From: Corynebacterium sp. ACRPH
Lineage (GTDB): Bacteria; Actinomycetota; Actinomycetes; Mycobacteriales; Mycobacteriaceae
Length of the DNA: 64,000 nt
Assembly (NCBI RefSeq): GCF_022347285.1
Contig: NZ_JAKRND010000005.1
Span: forward strand, 62,001-126,000
Reading direction: 5' to 3'
This document shows positions 37,297 to 45,982 of the stretch, in pieces. The translations under genes and the position numbers were made by a program. Position 1 is the stretch's first letter; the number at the start of each line of letters is the position of its first letter. Below the pieces are notes generated by a model, which was not told the origin of the DNA, did not search any database, and worked only from the letters and a program-made list of their open reading frames with translations.

Positions 37297-38598
37297 CTAC
37301 TTGAAGGACACGTACTCCGGAAGGTCGGCAGGCCTTTCCAACGGCTGCTTCTTCGGGTTCATGTCCAGCCCCAACTCCTTGGCGAAGACAAGGCGGGTGG
37401 ACTTGTAGACGCGCTCGTCGGCCTCGTCCAGCTCGAATACGCGGGCTCCACGCAAGGTGTGCATGGACCAGGTGCCGTCATTAAGCCCGTAGGGGCCGAA
37501 GCCGGTGCCCGGGCAGTAGCCCAGCTCTACCCCGAAATAGTTGCCGTTAAACGAGTTGATGTGGTCGTGGCCGCAGTAGATACCCAGCACATCGCCGCGC
37601 TCGCGGACGGCAGTGTAGATGCCGGGGTTGAAGGCGCCGACGTAGACGTCCTCGTTCTTCACGCCCTCGATGCCGTGGCGCTTCTTGGCCTGGCCGTGCT
37701 TGATGAGGTCGTTGTTGTACGGACCGCCGAACCACATATCGCGGTGCTCATAGGTCGGGATGTGGAAGTACATCAGACCTGGGATCTTCTTGCCATAGCG
37801 CTCCTCGTAACCCCGGGAGGTATCGCGGTACCACTGGATCTGGTCGCTGTGGATGTAGTCGTAGCCGGGGATCTCCTTGGTCTCCTGCCCCGCCAGCTCC
37901 TCGCCGATATAGTTGCCGGAATCCAGCAGCCAGATAGCGAAAGCCGGGTTCGGATTGGCGTTGCCCTGGACCAACAGGGATACGTTGGACTCGCCGTGAA
38001 TCGGATCGTCTGCGACATTGAGGTTGTACTTGTACTTACGCACGAAGTTCAGCAGCGCGACCTCGTCGGCCTGGGTACCGTCTTCCATCGAGTCTTCGTC
38101 GTGGTTGCCGAAGGTGATGGCCCATGGGATCTTGCGGGATTCCATCGGCAGCACCACATTGTTGACCGCTTGGAATGCCTGTTCGGTGGTCTTGGGGCCA
38201 GAGGAGATCACGTCGCCGTTGATCAGCGCGAAGTCCGGCTTCTCCTGGTCCAGCACCTTGCCCATGAACTCGATAGTGCGGCGATCAGTGAGGTGATCGT
38301 CTTGAGTGTCGTTGAACTGGACAATTTTGAACTTGCCGTCGCCGTTGAACCTCAGCGGCGTGTCCGCACCGCTGCCGTTGTTGTCGCCGCCGCCGTTTCC
38401 TCGCCCCGGGCCGAAGCTAGAGCCGGCCAGGGAGCCAGCCGACGAGTTCCACGCCTGTGCCTGCGCTGCCGGCGCAAGTGCAGCGGTGACGCCCAACGCT
38501 CCCGTTCCCGCCAGGAAGTTACGGCGGTTCATATTAAACTGCTTGGGCTTCTTCCGGCCTTCCGGCTGCTGCGATTTTTTAGATGAATTACTAGACAA
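37297..38598 (-). CDS. Secreted metallophosphoesterase with Tat signal
   Basis: About 433 residues. The Tat signal MNRRNFLAGTGALGV with an AQAQA cleavage site is at residues ~23-50. The calcineurin-like metal motifs are VQFNDTQDDHLTD (D-x-H variant), NGDVIS, TFGNHDED (GNHD) and later YCGHDHIN. It is therefore exported folded by Tat, consistent with the nearby tatB gene. I chose the TTG at 38598 (AAAAGGAA 10 bp upstream); the ATG at 38532 directly before the twin arginines is an alternative. Related proteins are phosphodiesterases. Confidence 0.82.
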   Translation of the reverse strand: MSSNSSKKSQQPEGRKKPKQFNMNRRNFLAGTGALGVTAALAPAAQAQAWNSSAGSLAGSSFGPGRGNGGGDNNGSGADTPLRFNGDGKFKIVQFNDTQDDHLTDRRTIEFMGKVLDQEKPDFALINGDVISSGPKTTEQAFQAVNNVVLPMESRKIPWAITFGNHDEDSMEDGTQADEVALLNFVRKYKYNLNVADDPIHGESNVSLLVQGNANPNPAFAIWLLDSGNYIGEELAGQETKEIPGYDYIHSDQIQWYRDTSRGYEERYGKKIPGLMYFHIPTYEHRDMWFGGPYNNDLIKHGQAKKRHGIEGVKNEDVYVGAFNPGIYTAVRERGDVLGIYCGHDHINSFNGNYFGVELGYCPGTGFGPYGLNDGTWSMHTLRGARVFELDEADERVYKSTRLVFAKELGLDMNPKKQPLERPADLPEYVSFK

Positions 38599-38728
38599 GG
38601 TAATTGAGTTCCTTTTCCTGCGAGAATTGAACTTCCACAAGCTATCGGCCGCAGGTAAGCGCGAGGTTTCCTGAAGATGAATTCATGACAACTTCACGTT
38701 CTTCCGACCCACCGCTTAACCCGTCCGC

Positions 38729-38759
38729 TTGACCTTGCCGTTGCGGCAACCGAAAGGAT
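38729..38759 (+). promoter_or_regulatory. MerR-type promoter of the TipA-like gene
   Basis: TTGACC (38729-38734) and AAGGAT (38754-38759) are separated by 19 bp, the over-long spacing used by MerR-family activators. The spacer holds the perfect dyad TTGCCG-TTG-CGGCAA (38735-38749). The start codon is 7 bp further, so the mRNA would be almost leaderless. Auto-regulation is inferred. Confidence 0.55.
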
Positions 38760-38766
38760 GTAGCCC

Positions 38767-39543
38767 ATGACCGAATACACGATTGGTGATGCTGCAGATT
38801 TTTTGGGAGTGACGCCCAAAGCCCTGCGCCATTGGGATTCCATTGGGCTGCTCAGCCCACAGTGGCGCACATTGGGCGACTACCGCCTCTATACCGAGGA
38901 AGATCTGCGCGTCGGCGCGGCCATTGTGCTGTACCGGAACATGGGCTTCAAGCTGGCGGAGATTCCCGACCTGATTGAAGCGCCTTCCGACGCTGCCCTT
39001 GACCGTGCCCTCCGCGCCCATCGGGAAGCCTTGGCGCGCAAGCGCGACGAGGTGGAGAGCCAATTGCGTGCGGTCGAGGATTTGATAACAACAACCCGAG
39101 TGGAGGGATACACCATGGAACAAATGGACAAGATCAAGCAGTACTTCGGCGAGCAGATGCCCGCCTACCAGGAGGAAGCTCGCGAGCGTTGGGGCGACAC
39201 CCCTGAATACCAGCAGTCCCAGGAAAAGCTGGCCTCTATGAGTGACGGCGACTTCCAGGAGGTTAAGGCCAACCACGACCGCTTCGTGGCGGATTTGGTC
39301 GCTGCCCGAGATGGTGGCGTCACCCCCGATAGCGAAGAAGCACAAGAACTCGTGGAGAGGCACCGCGCAACGATTAACCAGTGGTACGAGGTTACGACCT
39401 CGCGGCAGCTGATTCTGGCACGGATGTACGTGGACGACGAGCGTTTTGCCGAGGCATACCAGGGCGCACAGGATTACCTGCTTTCGCTAGTGGAACACCG
39501 TGCGAAGCAGGAGGGAATCACCAATCCCAGCTGGGATGACTAG
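38767..39543 (+). CDS. MerR family regulator with TipAS domain
   Basis: A 258-residue regulator. Residues 1-~70 are the MerR winged helix (YTIGDAADFLGVTPKALRHW), then a coiled linker, then a TipAS antibiotic-binding domain (from about residue 117, QMDKIKQYFGEQMPAYQEEA). In Streptomyces lividans TipA the C-terminal domain is also made separately from an internal start. Here an in-frame ATG at 39115 is preceded by GGAGGG 7 bp upstream, allowing a ~142-residue TipAS-like product. DUF1275 gene downstream. Ligand unknown. Confidence 0.88.
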   Translation: MTEYTIGDAADFLGVTPKALRHWDSIGLLSPQWRTLGDYRLYTEEDLRVGAAIVLYRNMGFKLAEIPDLIEAPSDAALDRALRAHREALARKRDEVESQLRAVEDLITTTRVEGYTMEQMDKIKQYFGEQMPAYQEEARERWGDTPEYQQSQEKLASMSDGDFQEVKANHDRFVADLVAARDGGVTPDSEEAQELVERHRATINQWYEVTTSRQLILARMYVDDERFAEAYQGAQDYLLSLVEHRAKQEGITNPSWDD

Positions 39544-39565
39544 CCGGGGTTGCTACGATTGCGCC

Positions 39566-40243
39566 ATGAAAGGCTACCGCACCGGAGAACACGCACTGGC
39601 TATCTACCTATCCTCTATCGCAGGATTCGTAGATACGCTGGGCTTTTTGTATCTGGGAGGGTACTTCCTGTCGTTTATGTCGGGTAACACCACGCGCCTG
39701 ACTGCGGCGGTCAATGCGGGGAAATGGGACGTCGCGATGACGGCTGGCGGGGTCATGGCGCTGTTCCTCATCGGCGTGGGAATCGGAGCGCTAATCAGCC
39801 AACTGGGGCGGCGCTATTTGCCCCCGACGCGCACGCGCGAAGCGATTCTTCTGTTTATCTGCACCACCTCAACGATTGCCTCCGTACTGGTCTTAACCGG
39901 GCACGAACAGTTGGCGGTGTACAGCCTGTCATTCACCGTGGGCGCTATGAATTCCACGTTCGAGCGCGACGGCGAGGTGAGCATTTCCCTGACGTACATG
40001 ACGGGCACGCTGGTGAAGATGTCTCAGCGGTTCGTGGCCGCACTCTTCGGTGGCCCGCACTTGGATTGGCTCCGCTATTTCGCTCTGTGGATGGCGCTAG
40101 CCTGCGGGGCACTCCTGGGCGGCTGGATGTATGTCCAGGTGGGTCTGCACGCGGTTCTGGTGGTGACGGGCATGCTGTACGCGGGAACCGTGACTGCACT
40201 GGTGTACCGCCAATGGCGGCGCAACCGTGGGCTGGCGGTTTAG
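39566..40243 (+). CDS. DUF1275 (YoaK family) membrane protein
   Basis: A 226-residue protein with six predicted helices. AGFVDTLGFLYLGGYFLSFM followed by SGNTTRL is the family signature, and VGAMNSTFERDGEVSISLTY is the second conserved stretch. Function is unknown. It begins 22 bp after the TipA-like gene and may be one of its targets. Confidence 0.85.
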   Translation: MKGYRTGEHALAIYLSSIAGFVDTLGFLYLGGYFLSFMSGNTTRLTAAVNAGKWDVAMTAGGVMALFLIGVGIGALISQLGRRYLPPTRTREAILLFICTTSTIASVLVLTGHEQLAVYSLSFTVGAMNSTFERDGEVSISLTYMTGTLVKMSQRFVAALFGGPHLDWLRYFALWMALACGALLGGWMYVQVGLHAVLVVTGMLYAGTVTALVYRQWRRNRGLAV

Positions 40244-40270
40244 CGCTAGTGGACTAGAGCTCCCAGGGGT

Positions 40271-40510
40271 TCAAATTGAGCATCCTCGCGGCTCGAAGTC
40301 CATCCGTTCGTCCTCGAGGTCAATGTCCTCTTCCATTTGCAACCGCGAAGCCCAGTCTTCATTCGAGCCGGAGATCTTCCTGTAGTCATCAATGGAAAGC
40401 AATACGAAGGCCGGCTCACCTCGATCAGTAATAACAACTGGCCCCTCACCGGCCTTCCTTTTCGCGTAACTCACATCCTGATGGAACTCACGCGCGCTCA
40501 CGCTAGTCAT
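40271..40510 (-). CDS. Phd/YefM-type antitoxin, apparently orphan
   Basis: A ~79-residue antitoxin with the Phd fold: TSVSAREFHQDVSYAKRKA and VVITDRGEPAFVLLSIDDYR. AGGAGG lies 6 bp before the ATG at 40510. Antitoxins of this type normally sit directly upstream of a PIN or Doc/RelE toxin. Here the antitoxin ends 28 bp from the DUF1275 stop codon and no toxin frame is present on either strand. It may be a remnant or an antitoxin for a toxin elsewhere. Confidence 0.78.
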   Translation of the reverse strand: MTSVSAREFHQDVSYAKRKAGEGPVVITDRGEPAFVLLSIDDYRKISGSNEDWASRLQMEEDIDLEDERMDFEPRGCSI

Positions 40511-40604
40511 AGCCAACCTCCTGACGCAACAACGTAACTACAAAATAGCGCGAAAAGTCTGGGCGTCTTTCATAACAAGTTAGAAACACCCTGTTTTTAT
40601 CTTG

Positions 40605-40625
40605 GCAACACATCGTTGCTAAAGT
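40605..40625 (+). promoter_or_regulatory. Putative promoter/operator of the ABC transporter
   Basis: The dyad GCAAC-acatc-GTTGC (40605-40619) is immediately followed by TAAAGT, a -10-like hexamer, 59 bp before the ABC permease start. The TetR-family gene downstream of the transporter is the obvious candidate regulator. Inference only. Confidence 0.35.
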
Positions 40626-40683
40626 CTGTGTAGCGACTGATCAACCGCTCACCTCCCCAACCCCAACCCCAGGAATTTTCATC

Positions 40684-41832
40684 ATGTTTCTAGCCTTGCG
40701 CGAAATGCTTTTTGCGCGCACCCGATTCCTTCTCATGAGCGTCGTGTTGGCACTCATGTCCTTGCTGGTCGTCATCATCTCCGGCCTCACAGCCGGTCTG
40801 GTCAACGACGGTGTTTCCGGTCTGAAGGCAATGGATAGTGACGTCATCGCTTTCGCCGATGGCACCCAGACCGATTCGGCCTTCACGCGCTCCATCGTTG
40901 ACATCACAGAGGCCGACAAGTTCGCCAACATCGACGGGGTGGAAGAGGCCGCCCCACTGGGCCTAACCATTGCAAACGCTCACAACCAGAACGGCAAGGC
41001 CGTCGACCTCACCCTCCTCGGCGTAAAGCCCGGTTCTTTCATCGCACCGGAGGGCCTTCCAGAACAAAGCACCACCCCTAACGGCGGCGCCCCTACCAAA
41101 ACCAAGCACGAGATTGTCGTGTCTTCCACCCTCCAAGACGAAGGCATCAAAGAAGGCGACACCATCACCATCGATCGCCTAGAAATCCCGTTGGAGGTCG
41201 TCGGTTTCACCGATGGCCAGCGCACCTTCGGCCACGTCGATGCCGCCTACCTGCCCCTCGACGTCTGGCAGGAAATCCACGCCGGCGTACGTAAGGGCGA
41301 AGAGGTAAGCCCGGAGGCGTACAAGGAAATATCCGTCATCGCCGCCCGCACACAGGACAAACCAGACACTGGGGCGCTCTCCGACGCCTCTGGCCTGGAT
41401 GTCCGCATCCTCAAGGAAAGCTTCGACTCCTCCCCCGGCTACACCGCCGAAATGATGACCCTTTCCATGATTAAGTGGTTCCTCTACGTCATCGCCGCCC
41501 TGGTCACCGGCGCCTTCTTCCTGGTGTGGACCATCCAGCGCGCTGGAAACATCGCCGCACTGCGCGCGATGGGTGCCACGAAGGGCTTCCTTCTGCGCGA
41601 CAGCCTGGGGCAGGCTGTCATCATCCTGGGCGCGTCCGTCATCGTCGGTGCGCTTATTGCCGTCGGCCTCGGCAGCCTCCTGGAAACCACGGCGATGCCC
41701 TACGCCACCGAACTCGGATCCGTCCTCAGCGGCAGCGCGATCCTCTTCGTATCTGGCCTGATCGGCGCGTTGATTGCCGTCGTCCGCGTCACCCGCACTA
41801 ACCCGCTCGCAGCCCTAGGAGAAAACCGATGA
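40684..41832 (+). CDS. ABC transporter permease (MacB/FtsX type)
   Basis: A 382-residue permease with one N-terminal helix (FLLMSVVLALMSLLVVIISG), a large extracytoplasmic domain of ~230 residues, and three C-terminal helices (LYVIAALVTGAFFLVWTIQR, AVIILGASVIVGALIAVGLG, AILFVSGLIGALIAVVRV), the FtsX/MacB/LolC layout. RTNPLAALGENR is the usual C-terminus. It overlaps the ATPase gene by 4 bp (ATGA). Such pairs export lipids, peptides or drugs, or act mechanically on the envelope. Confidence 0.88.
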   Translation: MFLALREMLFARTRFLLMSVVLALMSLLVVIISGLTAGLVNDGVSGLKAMDSDVIAFADGTQTDSAFTRSIVDITEADKFANIDGVEEAAPLGLTIANAHNQNGKAVDLTLLGVKPGSFIAPEGLPEQSTTPNGGAPTKTKHEIVVSSTLQDEGIKEGDTITIDRLEIPLEVVGFTDGQRTFGHVDAAYLPLDVWQEIHAGVRKGEEVSPEAYKEISVIAARTQDKPDTGALSDASGLDVRILKESFDSSPGYTAEMMTLSMIKWFLYVIAALVTGAFFLVWTIQRAGNIAALRAMGATKGFLLRDSLGQAVIILGASVIVGALIAVGLGSLLETTAMPYATELGSVLSGSAILFVSGLIGALIAVVRVTRTNPLAALGENR

Positions 41833-42533
41833 GCCCCACCCCGCATCTTCCCGCCCTGGAACTTAAAGACGTCACGGTGACCTACACCGACGGCGATTCC
41901 CAGATCACCGCGCTCGACCAGGTGAACCTGACCGTCGAGCCCGGAGAGTTCGTCGCCGTGGTCGGCCCGTCCGGTTCAGGTAAGTCGACGCTGCTAGCCG
42001 TTGCTGGAGCGCTGACCAACCCGGCCGCGGGTGGCGTCACAATCGGCAACGAAGAAATCACCAACTACGACGACAAGGAACTAGCCCGCATTCGTCGCGA
42101 CTACATCGGCTTCGTCTTCCAATCCTCCGGCAGCCTGCCGGGCGCCCTCACCGCCGAGGATCAACTGGAGCTCGCCGCGCGCGTTATGGGTAAGCACGGT
42201 CGTTACTCTGGTGCGGAGCTGTTGGAGAAGGTTGGTATGACGCCCCGAGCTAAGCACCGCCCAGGAAATCTGTCGGGTGGCGAACGTCAACGTGTGAGCA
42301 TCGCCCGAGCTCTCGTCGGCGACCCACAGGTGTTGCTAGTCGACGAGCCCACCGCGGCTCTGGATCGCAAGCGATCACAAGAAATCGTGGAGCTATTGGC
42401 CCGCGAATGTCACGAATTCAACGTCGCGGGCGTGATGGTCACCCACGATCACGAGGTCTTGAACCACTGCGACAAGGTCTACGAAATGGTCGACGGACGC
42501 CTGAGCGCTGCCTCCGAACAAGCACCCAAATAG
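41829..42533 (+). CDS. ABC transporter ATP-binding protein (MacB/LolD type)
   Basis: A 234-residue ATPase. Walker A is VGPSGSGKSTLL, the Q-loop is FVFQSSGSLPG, the signature is LSGGERQRVSIARAL, Walker B is VLLVDEPTAALD, and the H-loop is VMVTHDHEV. It works with the preceding permease. The TetR gene follows after 42 bp. Confidence 0.93.
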   Translation: MSPTPHLPALELKDVTVTYTDGDSQITALDQVNLTVEPGEFVAVVGPSGSGKSTLLAVAGALTNPAAGGVTIGNEEITNYDDKELARIRRDYIGFVFQSSGSLPGALTAEDQLELAARVMGKHGRYSGAELLEKVGMTPRAKHRPGNLSGGERQRVSIARALVGDPQVLLVDEPTAALDRKRSQEIVELLARECHEFNVAGVMVTHDHEVLNHCDKVYEMVDGRLSAASEQAPK

Positions 42534-42575
42534 GCCTGTACGCAGGCCGAAAAGCGGGTAGTAAACTAGGGAACC

Positions 42576-43142
42576 ATGCCGAAGATCACGGAGACGACAG
42601 TAGCGGAGCACCGCGCGGTCCAGCACCGCGCGGTGCTGGAGGCCGCCGAGCGGCTGATCGTTGCTGGCGGCGGCAAGGTTCCCTCACTGGCAGAGGTGGC
42701 AGCCGAGGTTGGCCTAGCCCGCCCCAGCGTCTACCGCTACGTCTCCTCCCAACATGATCTGATGGTTCAGTTGCTGATGCTCAACAGCGAAACTTGGCAT
42801 GACCAGCTGGAAGACAAGGTCAAGGCCGCTCCGCCAGAGCCCGAAGAACGCATCTGCGCTTACGTGGACGCGATGCTCGATCTTTTCGTCCACGGCTCCC
42901 ACGGCCCGCTGATGGCCGCCGCCCAACACTTCCCGGAGGCGTTTGCCGAGGAAAAGGTGCAGAAATCACACGCCGGCTTCAAGGAAATCGTGGATAGCTT
43001 CTGCCCCGGTGTTTCCTCCATCGACATCGGATTGCTGAATGCGGCGGTGGTGAGGGCGTCAGAAATGGCAAAAACCCCCGAAGACCTCAAACAGGCAACG
43101 GCAACACTGCACCGCATGGCGCGCGCGATCGTGGCGGGCTAA
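42576..43142 (+). CDS. TetR family transcriptional regulator
   Basis: A 188-residue regulator. The helix-turn-helix lies in residues ~25-52 (LAEVAAEVGLARPSVYRYVS). The C-terminal ligand domain contains QLEDKVKAAPPEPEERICAY and is of the kind seen in regulators of transporter operons. It follows the ABC genes on the same strand and probably represses them. Confidence 0.85.
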   Translation: MPKITETTVAEHRAVQHRAVLEAAERLIVAGGGKVPSLAEVAAEVGLARPSVYRYVSSQHDLMVQLLMLNSETWHDQLEDKVKAAPPEPEERICAYVDAMLDLFVHGSHGPLMAAAQHFPEAFAEEKVQKSHAGFKEIVDSFCPGVSSIDIGLLNAAVVRASEMAKTPEDLKQATATLHRMARAIVAG

Positions 43143-43213
43143 TTCGCCGAACTGCCTGCCTGATTCTGCTGTTCTGCCTGGGCAAGGCCGGGCGACGTTG
43201 TACGCTTTAGGTC

Positions 43214-43840
43214 ATGCGAAATCGCCTTGTTGCACTCTCCGTTGCCTCGTTGACGGTCCTCTCACTTGCCTCTTGTTCGGATGATGAAACTCCGACGGAG
43301 CCGAGCGCGGCTCAGTCTTCGAAGGAACCCGGCGAAACGGCCGCCACCGAAGCACAAGAGGATGCTTCGGACGAAGGACAAGAGGAAGAGACCGCAGGTA
43401 ACACAGATAACAAGGCTCAAAAGCGCCCCAACCCCACAGCACCCAGCACTCCGAAGCCCGATAAGGTCGAGCTCGCTCCGAATGAAGCAGCCCTAGAGGG
43501 CGAGCTGATGAAGGTGCGTTTCAGCGACATGACCCCACCGGAGGACTTCGCACGAGTGGCGGACATCGTGGACGATAGCGTGGTCTACTACGCGATCAAG
43601 CTCGATCCGAAGAAGCCCGTAACGGCGAAGCTGGGGGCGGGCATTGGCACCCAGACTCCCGAATGGGCCATCGTTGGCAGCAGCAGTATGCCGAATGAAA
43701 TGAACTGGGACTCTATGGTCGGGCGCAAAATCCGCGCCATCGCGCACCGGGATAACATGACCTTCGCGACGGACCCGTCTGCTCCCCCGACGGCGGTGAC
43801 GATCGAGAACTCGGACTACAAGCCGGAGATCCTCGACTAA
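43214..43840 (+). CDS. Lipoprotein of unknown function
   Basis: A 208-residue protein with an N-terminal lipoprotein signal and the lipobox LASCS at residues ~19-22. An acidic Glu/Asp/Thr/Pro-rich linker to about residue 90 is followed by a globular domain (GELMKVRFSDMTPPEDFARV). No recognised domain. The start ATG is right after a TACGCT-like -10 element (43201-43206). Confidence 0.7.
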   Translation: MRNRLVALSVASLTVLSLASCSDDETPTEPSAAQSSKEPGETAATEAQEDASDEGQEEETAGNTDNKAQKRPNPTAPSTPKPDKVELAPNEAALEGELMKVRFSDMTPPEDFARVADIVDDSVVYYAIKLDPKKPVTAKLGAGIGTQTPEWAIVGSSSMPNEMNWDSMVGRKIRAIAHRDNMTFATDPSAPPTAVTIENSDYKPEILD

Positions 43841-43938
43841 GGGGTATGCCGCTATATTCCCATCAAGTTTTCGGCAGATGCATCCAGAGTTCATGAGATC
43901 ATGTACCTGGAAAGCTGCTGGTTACTCCGAGGTGAAAA

Positions 43939-44760
43939 ATGGGATTCCTATCTAAATTGCTCGGCCTGCAACAAGCCAAGCCGAAGCCGCAGAAACGCGA
44001 ACCTGCACGCAAAAATGGTAACTTCCTGAAACCATGGCCCGCCAAACCACAAACTAAGATTCTGGAGTTACCCGGCGGGTTCGACCGCACGCTCTATGTT
44101 TACGATGACTCACCTTTCTCCACCGCCAAACGCGGCGACACTATTCAGGTTGAATTCTTCCCTGGCGAAGCAACTCTGTTGAGTAAAAAGTCAGGGTCGG
44201 CGGTGGATACCCATAAAGACGCGGCGGTTTGCCTGCTCCACAAGGGCCGGCCAGTCGGCGTGGTTTTCGACTATCGGAACGACGTTCGGCTCGCTTACGA
44301 CAAAGGAATCCGGCTTTTGGCTACCGCAACGGTCGGCCGCCAATTACCTGATTATGGCAACATCCGCGCTCTAACTCTTCACCTTCCAACCAGCCGAAGC
44401 ACTACTAGACAATTAATTGAGAACTATGAGGTAAACAGCAAAGTTCCCAAGAGTGCACAAAGGATTCAATTTAACGAATGGGACGAGCAGGACTTCGAAC
44501 AGCTCACTGGAAGAAGTAGTTGGGTCTTCGAAAATGCAAGATTGGAGTTTCTCCCTGTCCCCAAGGGATCATCCGCGAAGCCCCACATTCTTGCTTCCTC
44601 AGCGGAGGGGCGAAAGGTATTCCGTCTAACTGCACGTAACTCGGTCTACAAGGATGTAGCCTCAGCCATTGAATCCAGCGCAGAATTCCTGATTCTTGCT
44701 GAACGGCGAACTGCTGGAGATGGGCGAGTGGGCTACAACATCACACTCGCTCATTGGTAA
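43939..44760 (+). CDS. Protein of unknown function in a lower-GC patch
   Basis: A 273-residue soluble protein that I do not recognise. The first 35 residues are basic and Pro/Lys-rich (KPKPQKREPARKNGNFLKPW). The rest is mixed alpha/beta, with a segment DTIQVEFFPGEATLLSKKSG and later FDYRNDVRLAYDKGIRLLAT resembling neither enzymes nor transporters I know. GC content is clearly lower than in the preceding genes. It is next to other accessory genes (DUF2625, higBA), so acquisition is plausible. Confidence 0.6.
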   Translation: MGFLSKLLGLQQAKPKPQKREPARKNGNFLKPWPAKPQTKILELPGGFDRTLYVYDDSPFSTAKRGDTIQVEFFPGEATLLSKKSGSAVDTHKDAAVCLLHKGRPVGVVFDYRNDVRLAYDKGIRLLATATVGRQLPDYGNIRALTLHLPTSRSTTRQLIENYEVNSKVPKSAQRIQFNEWDEQDFEQLTGRSSWVFENARLEFLPVPKGSSAKPHILASSAEGRKVFRLTARNSVYKDVASAIESSAEFLILAERRTAGDGRVGYNITLAHW

Positions 44761-44829
44761 CAGGCTAGTTTTAAGTTTCCCTTCACCCTGACCAAGGGAG
44801 TTGGCCCCATATCCTTCACCACCCTCGCG

Positions 44830-45459
44830 TCACTTAGTGCCCAGCAACTCCCGGATGCTGACAACCGACCTCGACACCTTGCTCACGTCTCTGCCCTCGA
44901 CGGTAGACGGCGGAGGATAGAGGGAAATGCCCTGTGACAGCGCCAACGGCGCCACCTCGTCTTGCCAGCCAGGCCAGCGCAGCCCCTCGAAAACCACCCC
45001 CAGTCCGCCGCCCAGCGCAGCCATAAGGAACGCCGAGTAGCCTCCACCGAGCCCGTCCCATGTGAGGGTGTCCGGCCCGAAGTAGCAGACTTCGCCGGGC
45101 GAGACACCCAGCGCGCCGCCGTCAATGGCGAATAGGCCACCGAGGACGTCATGTCCGACGATGAGCGCACCAGGCGGTGCCGAAACGGAGCCTCCCAGCC
45201 CGTTTGTTTCAGCGATGCTAGGCAGTCTCTCACTACCGCCGCCGTACAGACGAACCCAGCCGTGCTCCGCGACGATACCGCCGGTGTGCAGCGCGACGGC
45301 TCCCATCATCGACGCGGCAGTGACCTGCAACTCCCACAGCGAACGCTGCCCTTGCTCTGAGGCGACGGACAGCGCGATAGCCTCAGATTCAGCTAACGCC
45401 TTCTGAAGGTGGGGCCAGGCCGGATCGTCGACGGCGATGAGGCTTTCGGTGTCGCGCAT
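44830..45459 (-). CDS. DUF2625 family protein
   Basis: About 209 residues. LIAVDDPAWPHLQKALAESE, TAASMMGAVALHTGGIVAEH and DVLGGLFAIDGGALG are the DUF2625 signatures, with YSAFLMAALGGGL and FEGLRWPGWQDEVAPLALSQ near the C-terminus. Function is unknown. I prefer the ATG at 45459 because AAGGAG lies 6 bp upstream, rather than an ATG nine codons earlier. Confidence 0.82.
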   Translation of the reverse strand: MRDTESLIAVDDPAWPHLQKALAESEAIALSVASEQGQRSLWELQVTAASMMGAVALHTGGIVAEHGWVRLYGGGSERLPSIAETNGLGGSVSAPPGALIVGHDVLGGLFAIDGGALGVSPGEVCYFGPDTLTWDGLGGGYSAFLMAALGGGLGVVFEGLRWPGWQDEVAPLALSQGISLYPPPSTVEGRDVSKVSRSVVSIRELLGTK

Positions 45460-45482
45460 TAGGGCTCCTTCGCTTGTGGTAG

Positions 45483-45660
45483 TCACATATCCAATTGGAG
45501 GGCGGCCTGTTCGTCGTCGACGATGCCCGTCAGGTAGTCGACCATTCCGAGCATGCCCATCTCCCAGTGAATAGCTTCTGACAGGTATTGCAACGGAATT
45601 CTAGAACAGAGTTCTCCTAAGCTCAGCGCAGTCGCGCCTGGGCGGATCGACCTTGTCCGT
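45483..45660 (-). pseudogene. Possible gene remnant upstream of the DUF2625 gene
   Basis: A frame open for about 60 codons and ending in TGA at 45483-45485 contains a protein-like stretch (LQYLSEAIHWEMGMLGMVDY then LTGIVDDEQAALQ). It has no convincing start codon or ribosome binding site. It may be the 3' end of a lost gene. I do not recognise the family. Confidence 0.3.
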
Positions 45661-45673
45661 GGCGATCGCAGTT

Positions 45674-45982
45674 CTATGCCGAGGCAGCTTGGACCGGCTG
45701 AATCTGCTCAATCTCGGTGAGGATTTTATCCTCGGCCACATCCAAGTCGTACTGGGTCTGTAACCCGAGCCAGAACTGGGGGCTCATCCCGAAAAACTTC
45801 GCCAAACGAAGGGCCGTGTCCGCGGTAACAGCGCGCTTTCCATGAACGATCTCATTGATCCGACGAGGGGGAACGCCGATAGAAACAGCAAGCTTGTGCT
45901 GCGTAATCCCCATCTCCTTGAGAAAATCCTCCATGAGGATCTCGCCGGGGTGAACCGGAGGGAGCTTGTCAGTGGTAGTCAA
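45674..45982 (-). CDS. higA: HigA-type antitoxin, copy 1
   Basis: A 102-residue antitoxin of the HigA type. The XRE helix-turn-helix reads GITQHKLAVSIGVPPRRINE, followed by IVHGKRAVTADTALRLAKFF and SPQFWLGLQTQYDL. The start is the TTG at 45982 (AGGAGG 9 bp upstream), 14 bp inside the higB 3' end, so the two are translationally linked. It binds the toxin and represses the operon. Its paralogue near 61.5 kb has the same length. Confidence 0.9.
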   Translation of the reverse strand: MTTTDKLPPVHPGEILMEDFLKEMGITQHKLAVSIGVPPRRINEIVHGKRAVTADTALRLAKFFGMSPQFWLGLQTQYDLDVAEDKILTEIEQIQPVQAASA

